Shown piece after piece: positions 22,973 through 31,855 of a stretch of DNA of 31,855 nucleotides (the stretch's first letter is position 1; each line of letters starts with the position of its first letter). The notes under the pieces were generated by a model. The model ran no database searches. It saw only the letters and a list, made by a program, of their open reading frames with translations, and was not told the DNA's origin. A program made the position numbers and the translations under genes. The stretch is taken from the NCBI GenBank assembly GCA_900542525.1, contig UQNZ01000013.1, positions 1 to 31,855 on the forward strand, in the 5' to 3' direction. The DNA is from an uncultured Eggerthella sp. (lineage in GTDB: Bacteria; Actinomycetota; Coriobacteriia; Coriobacteriales; Eggerthellaceae).

Positions 22973-22978
22973 TATAAT
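22973..22978 (+). promoter_or_regulatory. -10 element of the small membrane protein gene
   Basis: A perfect TATAAT 40 nt before the ATG at 23019. The -35 is weak: CGATTG at 17 nt, or TTGCGC at the shorter spacing of 14 nt. Confidence 0.5.
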
Positions 22979-23018
22979 AAGGGCAATGTAGTAAGCCAAA
23001 AGGGCAAAAGGGGGAACT

Positions 23019-23360
23019 ATGGCGCTCATCGCGCGCTTATTGCAATCAGTGCCGCTCATTATTGCGTTTGTGGTGCTCGCGATCGTGGTCTACGTGTTCG
23101 TCGCGTGGGTGAAATCGCCGCTGCGCGCAAAAGAGATCCTCATCAAGCTGTTCACCGTTATCACGATCGTGCTCTCGATCGCTTTTGGCTTGGCTTCGCT
23201 CTATGCATTTTTCGAAAACAACGTGAAGGTGCTTGAAATCACCGGCACGTTCTTAGTCGTTTCACTCGTGACGCTTGGCATCACGCGCATCTGTCGCTGG
23301 CGCTTCGTGAAGCGGCATCCGCAGTACAAGAACAAGGCTATACCCACGAAATATCTTTAG
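23019..23360 (+). CDS. small integral membrane protein of unknown function
   Basis: This 113-residue protein has three hydrophobic segments (about 10-30, 42-65 and 74-90) and basic ends, including KSPLRAKE in the first loop and RICRWRFVKRHPQYKNK at the C-terminus. It is likely a three-helix membrane protein with a cytosolic basic tail. GGGGGAACT precedes the ATG and a TATAAT lies upstream, so it is a real gene. It is divergent from the Hpt gene. I do not recognise its family. Confidence 0.8.
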   Translation: MALIARLLQSVPLIIAFVVLAIVVYVFVAWVKSPLRAKEILIKLFTVITIVLSIAFGLASLYAFFENNVKVLEITGTFLVVSLVTLGITRICRWRFVKRHPQYKNKAIPTKYL

Positions 23361-23370
23361 GGGTCGTATC

Positions 23371-23424
23371 GGACACAAGGCTCCCGCTTCCCTTGCTCGC
23401 TGCCTTGCCCTCTCCGCTGGTGCA
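23371..23424. repeat. second repeat family, locus C
   Basis: GACACAAGGCTCCCGCTTCCC resembles the block at 3758-3778 (about 17 of 21 positions). TTGCCCTCTCCGCTGGTGCA (23405-23424) is the reverse complement of a block at 15150-15171 with one difference. It starts 11 nt after the stop codon of the small membrane protein. Confidence 0.65.
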
Positions 23425-23452
23425 AATAAAAAATGCGTTTCGGCTGTCCGAA

Positions 23453-23481
23453 GGTGACGAACGACCGGGTAGTTCGTCACT
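23453..23481 (-). repeat. 29-bp dispersed element supplying the GH25 stop codon
   Basis: A good copy whose GTCAC end contains the TGA stop codon of the muramidase gene (23477-23479). The two last codons before it, GAA AAG, abut the element. Confidence 0.9.
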
Positions 23482-24433
23482 TTTCTTCGGCGAGGAATTG
23501 GATGTTCAAGTCCACGTTGCCGTCGATGCCGGAAACTGAGCCGGTGTTGGAATACTGCCAGATGCTGAAGTACTGGTTGAACGTGGGCGCATTCACGTTG
23601 TATTGAGCGAGCCAAATGTTGTAATGTGCCAGGTCGGGAAGATTATAGCGGAGCAGGTCCTTCATGCTGCCATAGATCATAGGCGTATAGCCCGCCTCTT
23701 GGATGCGCGCACAGAAGGCCGCGGCATTCTTCGTCATCTGCTCGGGCGAAAGATCATCCGCACGACCAGAGGTGTCTGCCAAGCGTTCGTGATCGTAGGC
23801 CACCGGGTAGGTGATGTTGCGCCCCTGCAGGCGTTCGATCACGAAATCGGCCTCTTCACGCGCTTCTTCTTCGGTGGTCGCCTGAGAGAAGAAGTAGGCA
23901 CCAACTTTCAAGCCTGCTTGGTCGGCAGCCTTTGCGTTGTATTCGAAATAGTCATCCTGAGAAAGCTTTCCCGTGGTCAGCCCTCGGTTCCCTACACGCA
24001 CGAACGCGAAAGAAATGCCGTCTTTGGCAACCGCATCCCAGTTGATGTAGCCCTGATGCTCGGAAACGTCCACGCCGGTGCGCGATTCAGCCTTGCCTTC
24101 GATCGAGTAGTAAAAGCGGCCGTTGTCCTTCTTGAGATAATCCCAGTTGTAAGTTGAAGGGCTACCTGTCTTATTGCTCGCTTCCTTGGGAAAAAGCGCA
24201 GCATGAATGCCCACACCCACGAGACCAACAACAAGGATCACGAATACGACCAACGCGAACGAGTTGGTGCGCGTGGCGTTCTCGATCGCATGCGCGAAAC
24301 CTCTGCCGCGCGTTCGTAGGGGCGCTTCGCCGCGCGCGGGCTTAGAGCTCGGCATCCGATCGCCAGCATCAAAATCGTGACGCGCAGATGAATAACGCCC
24401 TTCTTGGCTGTTATGTCGCGAATGCTTGAGCAT
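23477..24433 (-). CDS. membrane-anchored GH25 muramidase (lysozyme)
   Basis: This 318-residue protein has a basic cytosolic start (1-58), one transmembrane helix (about 59-80) and an outer GH25 domain (about 115-315). The domain shows GVDVSEHQGYINW at its start, YPVAYDHERL with the D-x-E pair of the active site, YTPMIYGS and the closing WQYSNTGSVSGIDGNVDLN. GH25 enzymes hydrolyse the MurNAc-GlcNAc bond of peptidoglycan, so it probably remodels the wall while staying membrane-bound. The start ATG lacks a good ribosome-binding site and lies 21 nt after the ettA stop codon, suggesting coupling. The stop codon is part of a dispersed element. Confidence 0.9.
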   Translation of the reverse strand: MLKHSRHNSQEGRYSSARHDFDAGDRMPSSKPARGEAPLRTRGRGFAHAIENATRTNSFALVVFVILVVGLVGVGIHAALFPKEASNKTGSPSTYNWDYLKKDNGRFYYSIEGKAESRTGVDVSEHQGYINWDAVAKDGISFAFVRVGNRGLTTGKLSQDDYFEYNAKAADQAGLKVGAYFFSQATTEEEAREEADFVIERLQGRNITYPVAYDHERLADTSGRADDLSPEQMTKNAAAFCARIQEAGYTPMIYGSMKDLLRYNLPDLAHYNIWLAQYNVNAPTFNQYFSIWQYSNTGSVSGIDGNVDLNIQFLAEEK

Positions 24434-24454
24434 GCAGCAGCTAATGAGCTTAGG

Positions 24455-26134
<1,680 letters not shown>

Positions 26135-26525
26135 GGGATTCCTTTCTGAAAGCTGCCGTATGAAATTATACCCGCTCTGACTCGTCTTCGAAGCGGTGTT
26201 CGGAAAGCTACAGAACACTCCATGTCCTATGAAAGCAAATAGCACTGCGCGCGTGGCAATCTGCATGGTTGCGCACGCTTCCTTGCGATCGTTCACTTTC
26301 AGCCCCCTACTCCGCCCTGCGAACCCCAAAGAAACGGAACAATAAGGTATTTGTAACGGCTATGTTGCAAACCCGCCATCTTGCCGCGAATTCAGGGACG
26401 AACACGTATGCTCGAACTAGTCGAATGAGCCTATTTGCCGCATTCTTAGCGCGCTCGCGTTGTGCGGGATTTTTGGAACCAGGGTGCGAAGAACGAACTC
26501 GAGCGGCGAGTACGAGGAGGAAATC
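26135..26525. other. divergent promoter region of ettA and the HdeD-like gene
   Basis: On the minus strand a TATAAT (26165-26170) lies 30 nt before the ettA start; its -35 is poor. I see no clear promoter for the plus-strand gene, no repeat element and no credible ORF. Confidence 0.45.
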
Positions 26526-27068
26526 ATGCAATCGTTCTTGAATATCGTTAAATCGAATATCGTTGCGCAGGCGATCATTTCGATCATTGTTGGTTTACTG
26601 CTCATGTTCTTGCCGAGCCTCACGATCGTGACCGTGCTTTATCTGGTGGGCATCGTCTTCGCTGTTATGGGCATCTCTTCGCTGGTAAGCTACTTCAGGA
26701 CGCCAGAGGCTGAACGGCAGGTAGGCGTGGTGGCAACCGGCGTGTTCTTCTGCCTTGTTGCCCTTATCGTGTTCCTCTTCCCGCAGGTGATCGCCGGGTT
26801 CTTTTCGGTGGTGCTAGGGATCATTCTCGTGATCTGCGGCGCGGTAAATGCGGTGCGTTCGGGCGAGCTCAAGAAGTACGGGGAACGCTCGTGGGGGTTT
26901 TCCATGGGGTTGAGCATCCTCATCATCATCGGCGGCCTCGTTATCATCGCGAATCCCTTCGAGACCACGTCGCTGTTCGTGTTCATTCTGGGTCTTATCA
27001 TCGCTGCAAACGGCATCGTGGACTTGATCGTCGATGCTGAACTGCGCAAGGCTATCAAGAGGGCCTAA
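26526..27068 (+). CDS. HdeD/DUF308-family membrane protein
   Basis: This 180-residue protein has six predicted helices in three pairs, with the recurring pattern GLLLMFLPSLT, VFLFPQVIAGFFSVVLGI and GLVIIANPFETTSLFVFILGLI, which is the DUF308 repeat of HdeD-like proteins. In enterobacteria HdeD aids acid resistance; the role here is unknown. The ATG at 26526 has GAGGAGG upstream. It converges on elp3 with only 4 nt between stop codons. Confidence 0.85.
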   Translation: MQSFLNIVKSNIVAQAIISIIVGLLLMFLPSLTIVTVLYLVGIVFAVMGISSLVSYFRTPEAERQVGVVATGVFFCLVALIVFLFPQVIAGFFSVVLGIILVICGAVNAVRSGELKKYGERSWGFSMGLSILIIIGGLVIIANPFETTSLFVFILGLIIAANGIVDLIVDAELRKAIKRA

Positions 27069-27072
27069 CGGT

Positions 27073-28923
27073 CTAGAGGGGTTTTTGCTGGTAGAGGCCG
27101 TTATCGATGAAGCCGAGGTTGCGGTAGTAGGGGCGGGTACCGATGGCGCTAATCACGTTGAGCTTGGTGTAGCCCGCTTCGCGCGCCAGTTCGCTCGCGC
27201 GCTCGATGAGCTTCTTGCCAAGGCCACGGTGCTGCGCACTCGTTCCGCTCTTGTGCAAGCCTGATGCCCTGCCGTAAACGTGCACTTCGCGAATCATCGC
27301 TTCGTCGGGAGATACTGAAAGCGCATCCGGGTAAGTTTCAAAGGCCCCTGGCTTCGGAAGAGAGAGGCGCAGGAAGCCCGCGATCTTGTTCTCGGGTGTG
27401 ACCCACTGCAGGAATCGTTCGTGTGTTGAGGTGGTTTCGTAGGGAACTACTTCGAGCATTAATTCGCCCAGTTCAACGTCTTGCGTCGAGATCTCGCGAT
27501 AGCGAATCTCCTGGATAGGTGTCGAACGACCGGCTAGTTCGTCATCTTTCGCGCGCTCTTCGACCAGCTGGCGCAGATTCACCTTCTTATTGCCCGCTTC
27601 GATGTCGTGCGCCGAAAAATCGCGGATCATGCGCGAGATACGCGTGAAGGGCGGTGTCGCAAGCACATCGGCAACGAGCACATCCACCAGCGTTTCTTCA
27701 TCGTAGGGTTGCCACTCCCCTCTTTCGTAGCGCTCGCAGAGCTCGGTGCCACGAATGAGCGCACAGGGGTAGAGCTTGATCTCGTCGGGCTGGTAGGGTG
27801 TTTCGGTTACGAAACGACGGAAGTCCGCACGATCGGATTCAGGCGTTTGGCCGAGCAAATTCACCATGAAATGCGTGTGCGTCTTGAAGCCGAACAAGCG
27901 CGTAAGGTCGAGCGCACGATCGATCTGGGCAATGTTCACGGGGCGCTGGTTTATGTCGTGAATACACTGGTCGAGGCTTTGGATTCCCATCTGCACCTTC
28001 GTTGCTCCAAGCGTCCGCAGGAACGTGAGATGCTCAGGCGTGATCAGGTTCGGGCGCGTTTCAACCACCAGACCCACCACGCGATGCGCTGCTTGCTCGT
28101 TGCGCACGTGTTCGTGTTCAAGTTGATCGAGCGTGGCACGCTGATGCCGCGCGATCGCCTTCCACGGTTCGCCCGATTCATAGAGGCTCACCATAGCTTC
28201 GTTGTAGGTGAGCTTCCCTTTATCGACCAGGTGCTGCTCTTCCTGCGTGAAGGCAACAAGGTCATCCCTTTCATAGCTCAGCCCGCAATCGCGGTAGAAC
28301 TGGCGGCGTTCACGGACGTTCGCTGCTGCAAAAGATGTCGAACGACCGGGTAGTTCGTCATCTGCGTCGTTGAGGGCGCGGAAGAGCTCAGCGATGAACC
28401 AGATCTGGTAGGCGCGCGGGTAATCGCTCCAGGTGCCGCCGAGCACGATGAGTTCGATCTTGTCGGTCACGTGCCCCATCTGGTTGAGCGCGCGCAGGCG
28501 CGAGGTCACCTGCAAATACGGATCGAAATAGTTGCGCTCGGCGCGTTGGCAGGCGGGCTCATCGGAGAGGTAACTCTTAGGCATGCGCAGATCGTTCGGA
28601 CAGTAGATGCACGCACCGCCGCACTTCCACGGTTTGGTGATGACCGTGATGGTGGCCACGCCCGAAGCGCTACGGCGCGGCTTCACCTGCAAAAGATGCA
28701 CAAGCCGCCTCTCCAGTTCAGGCGTTATATTCCACGATTGCCACCGCAGCGGCTCGCGCTCTTTCGTGCGCAGATAGAACGGCAGCAGCTTCTTCTTGGA
28801 ATAGTGCGGCGCGTTCGCGTCCAAGCGCTTGTTGTGATCGTTCAAGATACGCAGCAAAGCCTTCGCATCGAGCTCTTCGCCTGCGCGCAATCGATCGAGT
28901 ATTTCTAAAATGATGCTTTCCAA
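27073..28923 (-). CDS. Elp3-like radical SAM/GNAT enzyme (tRNA U34 modification family)
   Basis: This 616-residue protein joins a radical SAM domain to a C-terminal acetyltransferase. The cluster motif is C101-x3-C105-x2-C108 in CGGACIYCPN, followed by MPKSYLSDEP and NYFDPYLQV, and later VETRPNLI and KVQMGIQSLDQ. The GNAT part has QHRGLGKKLIERA (about 564-576) for acetyl-CoA. Elp3 proteins attach a carboxymethyl-type group to wobble uridine of tRNAs; for the bacterial branch the exact product is not settled. Two dispersed elements are translated in frame: DDELPGRSTS at 188-197, and DDELAGRSTP at 460-469 in the linker before the conserved EIRYREI. The TTG start has no close ribosome-binding site, so the N-terminus is uncertain. 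Confidence 0.88.
   Translation of the reverse strand: MESIILEILDRLRAGEELDAKALLRILNDHNKRLDANAPHYSKKKLLPFYLRTKEREPLRWQSWNITPELERRLVHLLQVKPRRSASGVATITVITKPWKCGGACIYCPNDLRMPKSYLSDEPACQRAERNYFDPYLQVTSRLRALNQMGHVTDKIELIVLGGTWSDYPRAYQIWFIAELFRALNDADDELPGRSTSFAAANVRERRQFYRDCGLSYERDDLVAFTQEEQHLVDKGKLTYNEAMVSLYESGEPWKAIARHQRATLDQLEHEHVRNEQAAHRVVGLVVETRPNLITPEHLTFLRTLGATKVQMGIQSLDQCIHDINQRPVNIAQIDRALDLTRLFGFKTHTHFMVNLLGQTPESDRADFRRFVTETPYQPDEIKLYPCALIRGTELCERYERGEWQPYDEETLVDVLVADVLATPPFTRISRMIRDFSAHDIEAGNKKVNLRQLVEERAKDDELAGRSTPIQEIRYREISTQDVELGELMLEVVPYETTSTHERFLQWVTPENKIAGFLRLSLPKPGAFETYPDALSVSPDEAMIREVHVYGRASGLHKSGTSAQHRGLGKKLIERASELAREAGYTKLNVISAIGTRPYYRNLGFIDNGLYQQKPL
27518..27546 (-). repeat. 29-bp dispersed element inside elp3, codons 460-469
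   Basis: Encodes DDELAGRSTP; a G-to-C change in the core relative to most copies turns Pro into Ala. It lies just before the conserved EIRYREI segment. Confidence 0.9.
28334..28362 (-). repeat. 29-bp dispersed element inside elp3, codons 188-197
   Basis: Encodes DDELPGRSTS after FRALND, in a loop of the radical SAM domain. Same orientation and frame as the other coding copies. Confidence 0.9.
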
Positions 28924-28983
28924 AAGATCCGGACCGTTCGCTCCCTGAACTGCTCTGACAGCTTATAGTGCGACTTAAACCAA

Positions 28984-29032
28984 GCGGCCGAACACCAGGT
29001 TTTTGCATGAGCCTTTCCCGTTGTTCGACCGC
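28984..29032 (-). other. inverted repeat downstream of purL
   Basis: GCGGCCGAAC and GTTCGACCGC can pair with one wobble across a 29-nt loop; a short T-rich stretch (TTGGTTTAAG) follows on the minus strand. This may be a weak purL terminator or a transcript-stabilising hairpin. Confidence 0.35.
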
Positions 29033-29082
29033 CGCTGTTCTCGTTATCCTGCCTGAACTGGCGCTGCGCTGACGATTCCCGC

Positions 29083-31855
29083 TTAGCTGAAGTAGTCCAC
29101 GCCGCCTTCGAAGATAGGCTGATAGAGATTGCCCGGCACGTTCTTGTAGAGGCTGGCACCGCTGCGTTCGCTGTGACCCATCTTGCCGAACACGCGGCCA
29201 TCGGGGCTGGTGATACCCTCGATTGCCCATGCCGAACCGTTGGGGTTGAACGCAAGATCCATGGAAGGCTGGCCGGCCGCATCCACGTATTGGGTCGCTA
29301 TCTGGCCGTTTGCCTTCAGTTGCTCAAGCATCTCGGGCGTGGCAACGAAGCGGCCTTCGCCGTGACTGATGGCAACCGTGTGAATGTCGCTCACCTGGCA
29401 ATGGCTGAGCCACGGAGAAAGCGTGGAGGCCACGCGCGTATCGACGAGCATGCTCTGGTGACGGCCGATCGAATTGAACGTGAGCGTTGGGCAGGTGCTA
29501 TCCATTTCGCGGATATCTCCATAAGGCACGAGACCCAGCTTCACGAGCGCCTGGAAGCCGTTGCAAATGCCGAGCATGAGGCCGTCGCGATTCTGGAGCA
29601 AATCACGCACTGCTTCGGTGACCTCGGGTGCGCGGAAGAACGATGTGATGAACTTCGCAGAGCCATCGGGCTCGTCGCCGCCGGAGAAGCCGCCCGGAAT
29701 CATGACGATCTGGCTTTCGCGGATGGCGTTGGCCAGGGCTTTCGTGCTCTCGATAACCGCCTGCGGCGTGAGGTTGTTCACGATGAGCGTGGTAGGCGCG
29801 GCACCAGCGCGCTCGAAGGCGCGGGCGGTGTCGTATTCGCAGTTGTTGCCCGGGAAGACCGGAATGACAACGCGTGGTTTTGCGACCGAGCCACAATAGA
29901 CGAGCGGTGTTGCCCCCTCGAAGCTGATCGTTTCAACCGTTGCGTGTTCCTGCTCGGTTGGGTCGATGCCAGCCGCCTGATCTTGCGCGGTGTCTTCCTC
30001 GTCTTCGAACGTGCGATACGGGAAGACGGACTCGAGCTTCTGCTCCCACGCTTCCTGCAGATCTGCCAGCGCGACCGATTCATCACCGAGCGCGAATTCG
30101 TATTCGGCGGTGGTGATGCCCGCTTCGATGACCTCGAGGTTTTCGGCGGAAGCAGGAACGTCGGCTTCGGTAGCGAGTTCCACGATGAAGCTACCATACG
30201 CTGGCTCGAAGAGCGCCGAGGGGCTTATGCTGCCATCGATCTGAACGCCGATGCGGTTGCCCAGCGCCATCTTGAAGAGCGCTTCGGCGTAGCTGCCATA
30301 GCCCGGCGTGGAGACCGCAAGCGCCGCACCGCTGCCGATCAGGCGCTCGACCAGGTCGCATGCTTCGCGGAAGCCTTCCGCATCGGGCAGGAGACCGTCT
30401 TCTTGGTAGGTCGGCGAGATGAAGAGCACGCGGTTGCCCGCGCCCTTGAATTCGGGAGAGGTCACGCGATCGACTGGGCCGCAGGCCGTAGCGAACGAGA
30501 CGAGCGTGGGCGGCACGTCGAGTTGTTCGAAGGAGCCCGACATGGAGTCCTTGCCGCCGATCGAGCCCACTTCGGTATCGATCTGCGCCATGAGCGCGCC
30601 GAGCACAGAGGCAACCGGCTTGCCCCAACGCGTGGGCTCTTCGCGAAGGCGCTCGAAGTATTCCTGGAACGAATAGTAGGCATTCTTGCGCTGGAAGCCC
30701 GCAGCCACCAGCTTCGCGAGCGATTCGATGACCGCGAGGTAGGCGCCATCGAACTGGTTCGCCTCAGAAAGATACGGGTTGAAGCCCCAGGCCATGCCCG
30801 AGCATGTGGTGGTCTCGCCGTCGACCGGGAACTTCGCTGCCATGGCCATGGAAGGCGTGAGCTGGTGCTTGCCGCCGAAGGGCATGAGCACCGTGGCCGC
30901 GCCGATGGTAGAGTCAAAGCGCTCGACCAGGCCCTTGTTGGAGGCCACGTTCAGGTCGGTGACCACCGCGTTCAGGCGCTCGGCGAGCGTGTTGCCCGGC
31001 CAATCGGGAATGTAGCTGCCGCCCTCTTCGACGTGCACGTTCATATGCTTGGGCGCGCCGTTGCTCGCGAGGAATTCGCGGGATACGTCCACGATGGTAT
31101 CGCCGCGCCAGGTCATGCGCACGCGACCGCTGTCGGTGACGACCGCGACCGGCGTGGCTTCGAGGTTTTCCGCATGTGCAAGCTCGATGAAGCGATCCAC
31201 GTCCTCGGGCGCAAGAGCCACCGCCATGCGCTCCTGACTTTCGGAGATGGCCAGCTCGGTGCCGTCGAGGCCTTCGTATTTCTTGGGCACGCGATCAAGA
31301 TCGATCTCGAGGCTGTCGGCCAGCTCGCCAATGGCGACCGAAACGCCGCCCGCACCGAAATCGTTGCAGCGCTTGATCATGCGGCTGGCCTCGGAGTTGC
31401 GGAACAAGCGCTGGATCTTGCGCTCAACTGGGGCGTTGCCCTTCTGCACCTCCGCGCCGCACGTTTCGATGGACTCGAGGTTGTGCGCCTTGGAAGAGCC
31501 CGTTGCACCGCCGATGCCATCGCGGCCGGTGCGTCCGCCGAGCAAGACGACCACGTCTTCTGGAGCAGGGGTTTCACGGCGAACGTCAGAGGCGGGCGTT
31601 GCACCCACCACCGCGCCGATCTCCATGCGCTTCGCGGCATAGCCGGGGTGGTAGAGCTCGTTCACCTGACCCGTTGCCAGGCCGATCTGGTTGCCGTAGG
31701 AAGAAAAGCCTGCTGCTGCCGTGGTGACGAGCTTGCGCTGCGGCAGCTTGCCGGGAAGCGTTTCGGCCACGGGGACCAGCGGATCGGCCGCGCCCGTTAC
31801 GCGCATTGACTGGTAAACGTAGCTGCGGGCCCCAAGCGGGGCGCCCATGCGCACC
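29083..31855 (-). CDS. purL: phosphoribosylformylglycinamidine synthase, fused type, partial (N-terminus beyond right edge)
   Basis: About 924 codons are visible up to the stop codon. The enzyme makes FGAM from FGAR, glutamine and ATP in the fourth step of purine synthesis. The synthase part is marked by LGGRTGRDGIGGATGSS, FNDFGAGG-like CNDFGAGGVSVAI, and a second half with GGKDSMSG. The C-terminal class I glutaminase domain begins at about FPGNNCEYD. It has GGFSGGDEPDG, the nucleophile Cys in GICNGFQALVKLG and the His/Glu pair in ISHGEGRF. Fusion of synthase and glutaminase, without separate PurQ and PurS, is the large type found in proteobacteria, clostridia and some Coriobacteriia. elp3 lies 159 nt downstream on the same strand. 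Confidence 0.95.
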   Translation of the reverse strand, partial: VRMGAPLGARSYVYQSMRVTGAADPLVPVAETLPGKLPQRKLVTTAAAGFSSYGNQIGLATGQVNELYHPGYAAKRMEIGAVVGATPASDVRRETPAPEDVVVLLGGRTGRDGIGGATGSSKAHNLESIETCGAEVQKGNAPVERKIQRLFRNSEASRMIKRCNDFGAGGVSVAIGELADSLEIDLDRVPKKYEGLDGTELAISESQERMAVALAPEDVDRFIELAHAENLEATPVAVVTDSGRVRMTWRGDTIVDVSREFLASNGAPKHMNVHVEEGGSYIPDWPGNTLAERLNAVVTDLNVASNKGLVERFDSTIGAATVLMPFGGKHQLTPSMAMAAKFPVDGETTTCSGMAWGFNPYLSEANQFDGAYLAVIESLAKLVAAGFQRKNAYYSFQEYFERLREEPTRWGKPVASVLGALMAQIDTEVGSIGGKDSMSGSFEQLDVPPTLVSFATACGPVDRVTSPEFKGAGNRVLFISPTYQEDGLLPDAEGFREACDLVERLIGSGAALAVSTPGYGSYAEALFKMALGNRIGVQIDGSISPSALFEPAYGSFIVELATEADVPASAENLEVIEAGITTAEYEFALGDESVALADLQEAWEQKLESVFPYRTFEDEEDTAQDQAAGIDPTEQEHATVETISFEGATPLVYCGSVAKPRVVIPVFPGNNCEYDTARAFERAGAAPTTLIVNNLTPQAVIESTKALANAIRESQIVMIPGGFSGGDEPDGSAKFITSFFRAPEVTEAVRDLLQNRDGLMLGICNGFQALVKLGLVPYGDIREMDSTCPTLTFNSIGRHQSMLVDTRVASTLSPWLSHCQVSDIHTVAISHGEGRFVATPEMLEQLKANGQIATQYVDAAGQPSMDLAFNPNGSAWAIEGITSPDGRVFGKMGHSERSGASLYKNVPGNLYQPIFEGGVDYFS

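Noticed and set aside
29173..31809. 878-codon plus-strand ORF antisense to purL
   Set aside because: A shadow frame of high-GC3 coding; purL motifs are unambiguous on the minus strand.

Overview
The window looks like a chromosomal stretch of a Coriobacteriia actinobacterium, probably Eggerthellaceae, at roughly 55% GC. The pointers are a fused PurL with its own glutaminase domain, a class 3 fructose-bisphosphatase, a hybrid histidine kinase with periplasmic solute-binding domains, rubrerythrin, a bacterial Elp3-type radical SAM/GNAT enzyme and a BspA-like surface protein. Genus and species cannot be fixed from sequence alone.

Layout. 1-2710 (-): N-terminal 903 codons of a secreted BspA-like (DUF285) surface protein that runs off the left edge. 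2711-4246: a 1.5 kb AT-rich region without a convincing gene, with TTTTCCACA boxes, a tandem 11-mer and pieces of two repeat families. 4247-7602: an AT-richer toxin-antitoxin island, holding a Fic protein with an altered active-site motif, higB / a truncated BrnA-CopG-like antitoxin relic / higA, and a PIN toxin with a ribbon-helix-helix antitoxin. 7786-13072: fbp (-) divergent from a 1037-residue hybrid kinase (+). 13273-17304: rubrerythrin, an NlpC/P60 hydrolase, a PAP2 phosphatase with a very long charged N-terminus, and a rhodanese. 17553-21500 (-): a probable operon with a DUF4190-like membrane protein fused out of frame to a Ser/Thr kinase remnant, a 67-residue protein, an ABC exporter, a HIT protein and a glyoxalase. 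21668-24433: a nitrilase/amidase and a stand-alone Hpt protein, a small membrane protein, and a GH25 muramidase. 24455-31855: ettA, an HdeD-like membrane protein, elp3 and partial purL.

The most unusual signal is a dispersed 29-bp near-palindrome (sense half GATGACAAACTACCC, core ACCCGGTCGTTCG), with about 15 good copies and several decayed ones, roughly one per 2 kb. Most copies sit within about 35 nt of a stop codon and in a constant orientation relative to the gene they follow. Some overlap or supply the stop codon. Four are inside genes, all in the same frame and adding the peptide D-D-(K/E)-L-(P/A)-G-R-S: two in the PAP2 protein and two in Elp3. A fifth, decayed copy forms the end of the antitoxin relic. 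Some copies pair with an inverted half-copy to make longer hairpins. A second, modular repeat family (about 60 bp) also lies at 3' ends. I recognise neither family. The first behaves like a mix of REP elements, Rickettsia-type palindromic elements that enter reading frames, and DNA uptake sequences.

Likely working links: the hybrid kinase has two receiver domains and no Hpt domain, and a free Hpt protein is encoded about 10 kb away, so they could form one phosphorelay. The NlpC/P60, GH25 and PAP2 proteins act on the cell envelope. PurL, Fbp, EttA and Elp3 are housekeeping.
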